Shown here: piece after piece, positions 56,819 to 64,000 of the stretch | Layout: every line of letters starts with the position of its first letter | How positions within the stretch are numbered: position 1 is the first letter of the stretch | Source: Dipteronia dyeriana | Lineage: Eukaryota; Streptophyta; Magnoliopsida; Sapindales; Sapindaceae | Direction: 5' to 3' | Length of the DNA: 64,000 nucleotides | Assembly: GCA_032871835.1 (NCBI GenBank) | Contig: CM065302.1 | Location: 1,735,094 to 1,799,093 of the forward strand | Position numbers and translations under genes: made by a program | The notes under the pieces: generated by a model | The model's input: the letters and a program-made list of their open reading frames with translations, nothing else | Told to the model about the DNA's origin: nothing | Databases searched by the model: none

Positions 56819-59754
56819 TGTCACGGCCCGCAAGTCGTCAAGCCCAAGAGCCCAATAAAGGCCACAACTATGCCAAGCTCTTGGAAGATTCTAGAGACTT
56901 CCCCACAATTCCAGCATTGGTCAAGCTTCTGGAAGTCTCTAGCAACCCAACCATCTCTATACCATTCTTGTACTTATCTAGATAGGTATAGAATAATCTA
57001 GAACCTTGTAAAGGCATGAAAATACATATAGAGTATTCTAGCTAGGTGTAGAATATTCTGGAGACTTAATCTCCACTATTATACTAGATTAATCTAGAAC
57101 ATTCCTTAAGGAGGTGGCTCACCTATAAATAGCCAACCCCTCTCATTTGTAAATCATCCTAGAAACTCAAGCATTCTAGTATCCAAAGCATTGTAAAGCT
57201 TCCTTCATAGCAATACAATATTTGTTTTACATTCAAGCTCTTCTACTCTTTTCTCTCAAATCTCTCTTGTAAGGCTTACTTGGCAACATTCTCATAGAAT
57301 TTGCCTAAGTGCCGCACCCACACCAAGCGTAGCAAGTCCAAGGGTCCGACCATGGATGCTTTGGTATCTCGCGTGGATGTCCACGATGAAATCCTCTCCG
57401 AAATGCAAGACACCTTGAGCACCGTGGTGGACCATCTCGATGGCCTAGAAACCAATTATGCCATAATCGCTCAGGCGACCAAGGCAATCCTACAAGAGTT
57501 CCAGAAGGGCATTCGGGAGGAAATATGCCAATTTACTCGAGAAATCCGCAACACTCGCACCTTCGTCGAGCAAGAGTTGTGGGCCATTCGAGCTGAGATG
57601 GATGAAGTTCGCACCGAATGGACTTCGTTCAAAAACAACCCAACTTTTGGCAATGGTGCCTCCTCTAGCACGAGCACATGGGGCGCCATCCAAATCCCTA
57701 AGCCATCCACATTCAACGGCAACCGTAACGCCATGGAAGTGGAAAACTTCCTCTTTGGCCTAAAAAAGTACTTTGAGGCCAAGGGAGTTAGGGATGACGC
57801 TACACGGATCACCAATGCTCCCACCTTCCTTCGGGATTATGCTCAACTATGGTGGCGACGCAAGCATGGTGATACTATCCACCCCATCCACACATGGGAA
57901 GACTTCAAACGAGAACTCAAGAGGCAGTTCTCGCCAACCAACGCCGATAAGGAGGCCCGTAGCCACCTTCGTCGCCTCAGGCAGTCCGGATCCATCCATG
58001 ACTACATCAAGGAGTTCTCCACCTTAATCCTCGAGATCGAAGATATGTCCGATAAAGACAAACTATTCTTCTTCATGGACGGTCTCAAGGAATGGGCAAG
58101 AGTGGAGCTAGAAAGGCGGAACGTACAAGACATTGATGCAGCCATCGCCGCCGCAGAATCCTTTACTGACCTCACCAAGACTAAGGAAATGACCGAAAAC
58201 CATGAGAAAGGTGGGGGAGACGAGTCTAAAGACCACAATCGCAAGAGCGAAGGACCAAACAGAACTCCCAATGGCGACAACCGACGTGACAATACTAATG
58301 GAGGCAAGCCCGTATTGATCAAGTCGAAGTATCCATGCTTCATTTGAGATGGGTCACATTGGGTACGTGATTGCCCAAAGCGAAAGATGCTCAATGCCAT
58401 GGTTACCAAACTGGAAGAAACTAAGGCAGTCGAGCCCCAAGCAAGCATGAGTTCTCTCCAACAGCTTTATGCACTCAAAGTGTAACCCGTGCCTCCTACA
58501 CTTACCAAAGGCCTCATGTTCATGAACGTCACCATCAAAGGCAAACAAGTTTGTGCAATGCTAGACACCGGGGCAACGCACAACTTTATCTCAACAGACG
58601 ATGCCGAACGACTTGGCCTTCGCATCACCAATGGTGAATACACCGTCATTAAAGCTGCCAACTCTCCGGCCAAGCAAATTAATGGCACGGCAAAAGACGT
58701 CATTGTCCACCTAGGCCCATGGAGTGGAAAGCTCGACTTCTCGGTGGTTCCCTTAGATGACTACCAAGTGGTGCTAGGCATGGAGTTCTTTGAACAAGCC
58801 AACACTTCCCCCCTACCCGTTGTGAACTCACTTAGTATTCTTAACGGGGGAAAGGCACTTACCATCCCGGTGGGACGCATACCCCAGACATGTAGGATGC
58901 TATCCACCGTACGGCTCGATGAGACACCAATTTCTCCTACTTCTCCACAGAACCAGCCGGCCGTAGGCATTCGAAGGAGTAAGAAGCGCGCAAACCATGG
59001 GAAGCGACCAAAGGCAACGGAAGAAGGCACCCAAGATGCTGGATTACCGCATATGCCAAGCAAACCCATTTGCGTCGAGCTAAGGATGAAATGTCCGATG
59101 ACGGTCCCTCAATGGAGGCTTCCCCAATCGAAGTCCATCCACACGAAGGACCCCACTTGTGACAGACTCCAATATACTCAGTGCCCACGCAACGAGGACG
59201 TTGTAAACTTAGGTAGGGGAGGATGTCACGGCCCGCAAGTCGTCAAGCCCAAGAGCCAAACAAAGGCCACAACTATGCCTAGCTCTTGGAAGATTCTAGA
59301 GACTTCCCCACAATTCCAGCGTTGGTCAAGCTTTTGGAAGTCTCTAGCAACCCAACCATCTCTACATCATTCTTGTACTTAGCTAGATAGGTATAGAATA
59401 ATCTAGAACCTTGTAAAGGCATGAAAATACATGTAGAGTATTCTAGCTAGGTGTAGAATATTCTGGAGACTTAATCTCCACTATTAGACTAGATTAATCT
59501 AGAACATTCCTTAAGGAGGTGGCTCACCTATAAATAGCCAACCCCTCTCATTTGTAAATCATCCTAGAAACTCAAGCATTCTAGTATCCAAAGCATTGTA
59601 AAGCTTCCTTCATAGCAATACAATCTTTGTTTTCCATTCAAGCTCTTCTACTCTTTTCTCTCAAATCTCTCTTGTAAGGCTTACTTAGCAACATTCTCAT
59701 AGAATTTGCCTAAGTGCCGTACGGGTGTGCTGCGTAAACTTTAATCCTGTGACA
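56819..59754 (+). mobile_element. Gag-protease-only LTR element (TR-GAG type)
   Basis: The LTR pair 56819-57314 and 59224-59754 starts TGTCACGGCCCGCAAG and is about 98% alike by eye. The right one ends CTGTGACA. A 4-bp duplication TTGT (56815-56818; 59755-59758) and clean restoration of the opposite palindrome arm prove an insertion. A purine tract (GGTAGGGGAGGA) precedes the 3' LTR. Between the LTRs is one long frame encoding only Gypsy-type gag plus protease, with no RT, RNase H or integrase. The last ~40 bp of the 5' LTR and any primer site are missing. It must depend on another element's polymerase. Confidence 0.88.
57352..59223 (+). pseudogene. Gypsy-type gag-protease polyprotein, two stops
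   Basis: One frame from ATG 57352. An N-terminal coiled-coil-like region (LVSRVDVHDEILSEMQDTL) is followed by the retrotrans_gag core (PKPSTFNGNRNAMEVENFL, then YAQLWWRRK, WEDFKRELKRQFSP, YIKEFSTLILEI). A basic linker leads to a zinc knuckle reading YPCFI-stop-DGSHWVRDCPKR. The TGA at 58345-58347 replaces the second cysteine of C-x2-C-x3-H-x4-C. A second stop (TAA, 58483-58485) precedes the protease, whose active site is LDTGATHNFIS with the later VVLGMEFF. The frame stays open into the 3' LTR (to 59382). Apart from the two stops it is well preserved, so decay is recent. Confidence 0.9.
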
Positions 59755-61820
59755 TTGTGCTCTAGAAGTTTCATAAATATGTCGATTAGATCTCTTCAGA
59801 AAAAACATTAATCGTCAAACGAATTTTGAATAAAACGAATTTACTCTCTTACCATTTAAAAGTGTACAACTTAACCTCTTATTTTTTTTTTTTTAAAAGA
59901 TAGTAATCTCTACTGTCCATTTGAGATAGACAGTGGAGATTAAAATAATATTTTTAAAAAAACTTTAAAACGTAAAAGAAAAGAAACGGTTGGGTGGACT
60001 GGAGATCTAGGAGATCTAGCTTAATTTATAGTTAAATATTATTTTTTTAGTGAAAAATGACTTGATTAATACACTTCAAATATTGAGCTTCGAAAGAGCA
60101 TTAAATTTGACTAACAATTATCTAACATAATGACATAATTGATGTATTTATGAAACTTTAGGAGCCGTGGCACCAAAAAAAGAAAAAAAAACAAATACTG
60201 TTAAAAATAATCATATTAAAACAACCAATTAGAGGCTAAATTCAAAGTTTCCCTATATCTATTTAAATTTTATAAGATGCATACATGCACTAATAAGTAC
60301 TGCATAGGGTTTCTTTTATTGCACTTGGATGTAAAAGCATGATTATTCTACATTGACCAAAGTTGTAGTTATGAGGTTCGAGTTCGAGTCGATCTTCACT
60401 CCCTAAATTCTGAATTAATGTTATATTTTTTTAAAAATAAAAATAAAGATAATTTTAAAAAAAGAGCTAATTTATAGTCATTTTAGGTGTTTTAAAGATT
60501 AAATAAAAATTAATATGTGGGAAAAAGAAAGGTCTTCGTCAACCTCTCTCCACATTTTCTATCTCTTCTCCTTATTCCTCATTTTCCAACCTATCGTATA
60601 ATTGAAAAGAAAGGATCTTAATCTAAATTTTTGGAATTGATCATTTTTTTTTCAATTTAATGTTGTAGGTCGTTTGATTTGGAATGTTGTTGAGAAAAAA
60701 GTATAATTGTAGTTTTGGGTTGATTTGGGGATAGAAAGTTTGGAGATAATGATATAAATTTAGGTTTTGGAACCAGCAGTAGATGCAACATTCTCTAACA
60801 TTTTGAAGCAGAGGAGAATACGTGCATCTCTAATCTACAATGGAGGTGCACCTATGAAATTATCTTTGGCCATCCGTATGAAATTATGGAAAACCTCAAG
60901 GGTTATAGGTACAATTCTCCTTATATATATTCAATGCAAGTGTGAACTGTTTGACAAAAATTGTTGACATGAAAATAAAGTCAAAAAACTTGTCTTCTAT
61001 ATGTATGTAACATATATGATAAACAACCAAATCAACATTTGAGACTAAATGGATTTCGTTCAAAATACATCCAGTTTTTTAAATGACCTGTTCTTTTATT
61101 ATTATTATTATTTCTTTAACAAACAAATATGGCTTTCTGTTGTCACAAATGTAATTGCAGAGTCATCATGTTGACGGTGTCCAATAGATTGTCTAAGAGT
61201 ATCTCCAACACAAGAGTGATTTATATAAAAAAAAAAGAGATGTCATATAGGATAAATAGACAATCTATTAAAAAAAAGTATTTCCAATGCAGCTGTACAT
61301 ATTCAACATCAGACTGATGTGGCAAAAACAGTTTTAGACATTATCAATATGATTATCTACTTTCAGATGGTTTGTTACATAACTATATTTTTGGTTAACT
61401 CAACTTGTATTTGAAATTGACATTAATTTTTTTATACCTATTTTTGATAAGGAAATAAAATAAAAAAGGAAAAAGAAAAAGAAATTGGGCATGTCATTAA
61501 AAATTTGGCATCCAATTTTTTCACAACCCACAACTGCATTGGTGATGCTATAGATTGGAGTGAAAAGTTTGCATACCTATGCTTGTGACAACCTTCCAAA
61601 TTTTCCTTTTCAACCATTTACGCACTGAAACAAATTTAAGCAAAATTCACATACATTAAAATTTAGTATACAATATTGGATAGAGCACAAAATGCAATAT
61701 AGATATATATAATCGGAAATTCCTTAGCATGGACAAGACATTGAATTTGCATATTACAAAAATATTTTATTTAGCGAATTTAGAACCATAGATATTCCTT
61801 TGGATGTATGTATTAAAAAC

Positions 61821-62088
61821 TAGGGATGCAAAAAAAATCCAATCCTGCGACCCCTACCCAACCTTACCTCATACAATACTAATGATTGCAAAATGGACCT
61901 GGCCCGGAAGGCCAAGCCTAGCCAGCCTGGCCAATGGTCAGGCCAAGCCTGGCATGAACCGACTAAAAAACAAGGTAGGCCAGGGCCTTGTACCAAGTAG
62001 GCCTAGGCTGGGCCACAAGAGTGAGGCATGCATACCTCACATGTGGACCTGTGGCAAATGGCCATTTTGTAAGACCTGCAAACATCTA
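61821..62088. mobile_element. GC-rich hAT-like element (right arm)
   Basis: Inverted counterpart of 37424-37709, starting TAGGGATG and ending CATCTA, with GGCC-rich interior. Confidence 0.5.
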
Positions 62089-62479
62089 TTTTTAAAAAAC
62101 AACTAATTAAACAATAAATATTAATATTGCAGTGAAGTGGTTAAGTCACACAACTTCTTCATACAAAACCTTGGTTTGAACCTAGCAAAATATAAGGGAG
62201 AAGGATTGGAACCATCCCCAACAAGCTTGAAATTTTCTATAACAGCACTGTCTCCGAGCTGGTTGATGCATATCATACAAACTTTTATCGGTAAAAGAGA
62301 TCAAGTGTTTGAAGGCATAGCTCAAGGAGAGTGAATAAGCTCGGGCTTGAATTAAGCAAACTTGTAACGTAGAAGCTTGAGGTGAACCAAGAGTTCGTAG
62401 ACTGGTACCTTGCTTCCTAACTTAAAGCTGATCAAAGGGCTTCGACTGGTAAGGAAGAGCTATAGTCCACCAAAGACAT

Positions 62480-62980
62480 CATGGCCTTTATACTAGAGTC
62501 AATGCTTCAAACCAAGGAAAAGGTTAACAAGGCTTGGTTGACATACGAGTGGAGAATTGAAGGACTGAACCGTCAGTCAGTTATTGTGGAGACTCTATTA
62601 AAAGAAGTCAGGCTCGAGCTAGAGGTTTAGACTATCAAATGCTTTAAGAGAACTCCTTCCTATAACACTCTTATTATTTAGAAGTTTCAATAAGGCTTGG
62701 TCTCCACTGGGGAGTTCAACATGGTGAAAATTAGGGCACTTGTTAGAGCTAGGGACAAATGGTGTTAATCGATCAAAAGACATTTGAACAGGTCCCTAGA
62801 GGCCCATTAAGCTCAGATGAGGGAGTGCCTTGCTTATTGTGGGAGTATGAACAAAGAATCACATCTCATGTGTCTTGAAGATCCTTTAAAAGTGCCTCAT
62901 CTACTTTCTGTGTGAGCCAGAAGAGTGGCGTTAATGGCAAAGACCCTAATGTTAGTCCCGTGCCCGGTAGGGACTACAAC
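62480..62980 (+). pseudogene. Transposon-associated coiled-coil ORF relic (right arm)
   Basis: Plus-strand copy of the left-arm relic: MAFILESMLQTKEKVNKAWL, YEWRIEGLNRQS, TLLKEVRLELEV then a stop. It is more decayed than the left copy. Confidence 0.5.
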
Positions 62981-63164
62981 TCCAAGATAAGGGATTGAAC
63001 ATTTGTGTTATTCTGGCTATCAGATGAAAGCTTGCTAAGCGAATATGAGATGATGCCCGAAATGAGTGGTAGTAGTGGAAACTAGACTTAAACGACTCTA
63101 AGCGAAGATTAGTTCCCCGAATCCTGTGATCCGCCTCCAACTTCTTGACTTGTGTATGTTTTTG

Positions 63165-63540
63165 ATGCAACAGCAGTAGATCAGTTGACATTAGATTATA
63201 AGGAGAGGTGGGATATGAGAAAAAACCAAGGAAAATGGGCCATTTCAATCCTACTAGTCCGGGCGACGGAGTCGGAATGACTTGAAATTTTGACAGCCAA
63301 TGCGTTTCAGCAAGACCTTTCAAAATTAGAAGCTTTGCTTATGAGGTATACCCTTTTTTAGCCGAATTCCATCGTTTAGGCACTGAAAAGACAGTTTTTG
63401 TCGTTTTAGGAAAGTTTCGTTTTTATAATAAATCAAGTTTCCTAAGTTCGAATCGACTTCCGTCGATTCCGGGATGCTTAGGATTCTTAGTAAAATTAGT
63501 TTAATTAAAAAATATATTAAAATCATTAATATTATATATT
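63165..63540. repeat. Gypsy LTR-like fragment
   Basis: Contains TTCCATCGTTTAGGCACTGAAAAGAC and GTCGATTCCGGGATGCTTAGG. A diverged relative of the first part (TTCCATTGTTTAGGTCCCAAAATCACAGA) occurs near 49119 in the spacer. Phrases of this kind are common in plant Gypsy LTRs; boundaries not found. Confidence 0.4.
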
Positions 63541-64000
63541 AAAACAGAAATTGAAAACTTAAAAAGACTCAAATGACCTTGACAAATTTATATAATTACA
63601 CTTGATAAATTTACATAATTATATATCTATCCATAAAACTTTACAAAATAAGAAATTGACCCCAACACCACCACCACCATTCATTCATCACTCTCAGTCC
63701 ATTTCCTACATTCACCATCACCACTAACACCACCACCACCACCACCAACAGCAGCAAAAACCAAACGATCTGAACACTGCCACCAAACTCATTTCTTTCT
63801 CGATCAAACTCATTTATCTCTTTCTCTTGATCCCGATCTCCTCACCAATGTAGTTTAATTTTTGATTTTTTTTACGGTGCCGATTCAATGGGTTCTTGGT
63901 TTGGTGATGGTGGTTGAGTAATTTGAGATTCACTGATATGATGGTTGGTTGAATTCAGTGGTGGGATGGGTTTTAGGGTTGGATTTTGGTGGTGGGAGGG
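63541..64000 (+). other. Possible 5' leader of a downstream gene
   Basis: CCA-rich then CT-rich sequence (63660-63845: CACCACCACC runs, TTTCTTTCTCGATC) followed by GGT/TTG-rich DNA. It looks like a plant 5' untranslated exon and the start of an intron on the plus strand. The first ATG frames are very short, so no coding sequence can be called before the window ends. Confidence 0.35.

Larger units (their letters stand above)
52790..63160. repeat. Right arm of the giant imperfect palindrome
   Basis: Inverted counterpart of 36380-47410. It differs by a Copia relic at 53205-54773 (which replaces the LINE RNase H part), a short MULE derivative instead of the full element, and a gag-only LTR element at 56819-59754. 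It lacks the left-arm MITE. Removing the LTR element joins TTTGTGCTTGT to GTGCTCTAGAAG and restores collinearity with the left arm. Confidence 0.85.

Overview
This is nuclear DNA from a flowering plant, most likely a eudicot. The genes are split by GT-AG introns, intergenic DNA is AT-rich, and plant-specific families are present (type I pectin methylesterases, FBL3-type F-box/LRR, DUF1399/GRDP-like, PGG-domain ankyrin protein, Copia, Gypsy, MULE and hAT transposons). Species cannot be named from the sequence alone. All host genes I could assemble lie on the minus strand.

Layout. (1) 1-570: 5' end of a BRF1-like TFIIIB subunit gene, four exons visible, running off the left edge. (2) 1.4-11.2 kb: three tandem, same-strand pectin methylesterase genes with a pro-region inhibitor domain. 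A and B are close paralogues; C is more distant. (3) 11.8-15.1 kb: an eight-exon F-box/LRR-repeat gene. (4) 16.4-20.8 kb: an eight-exon DUF1399 gene whose last exon carries an apparent one-base frameshift. (5) 21.2-28.2 kb: a Ty1/Copia element with near-identical LTRs but a badly degraded, internally deleted coding region. (6) 30.8-33.7 kb: a minus-strand snoRNA transcription unit with a telo-box/Site II promoter. It holds two copies of a dual-guide C/D snoRNA (25S plus 5.8S rRNA), an 18S-guiding C/D snoRNA, further structured RNA candidates, and a hAT element inserted at the edge of one snoRNA copy. (7) 33.8-35.5 kb: a long foldback element and a Gypsy integrase relic. (8) 36.4-63.2 kb: a very large imperfect palindrome. 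Two inverted arms of roughly 10-11 kb flank a 5.4-kb spacer that holds a 5'-truncated PGG-domain ankyrin gene. The arms contain a decayed MULE (left) and its deletion derivative (right), LINE and Copia relics, hAT-like elements, and a gag-protease-only LTR element (TR-GAG type) that entered the right arm after the duplication. (9) The last 0.8 kb shows an LTR-like relic and possibly the 5' leader of a further plus-strand gene.

Functionally, the left third is gene space (RNA polymerase III initiation, cell-wall pectin remodelling, protein ubiquitination). The snoRNA unit serves rRNA 2'-O-methylation and shares the telo-box promoter motif with the BRF1-like gene, as expected for ribosome-production genes. 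The right half is a repeat-rich rearranged block with no intact host gene.
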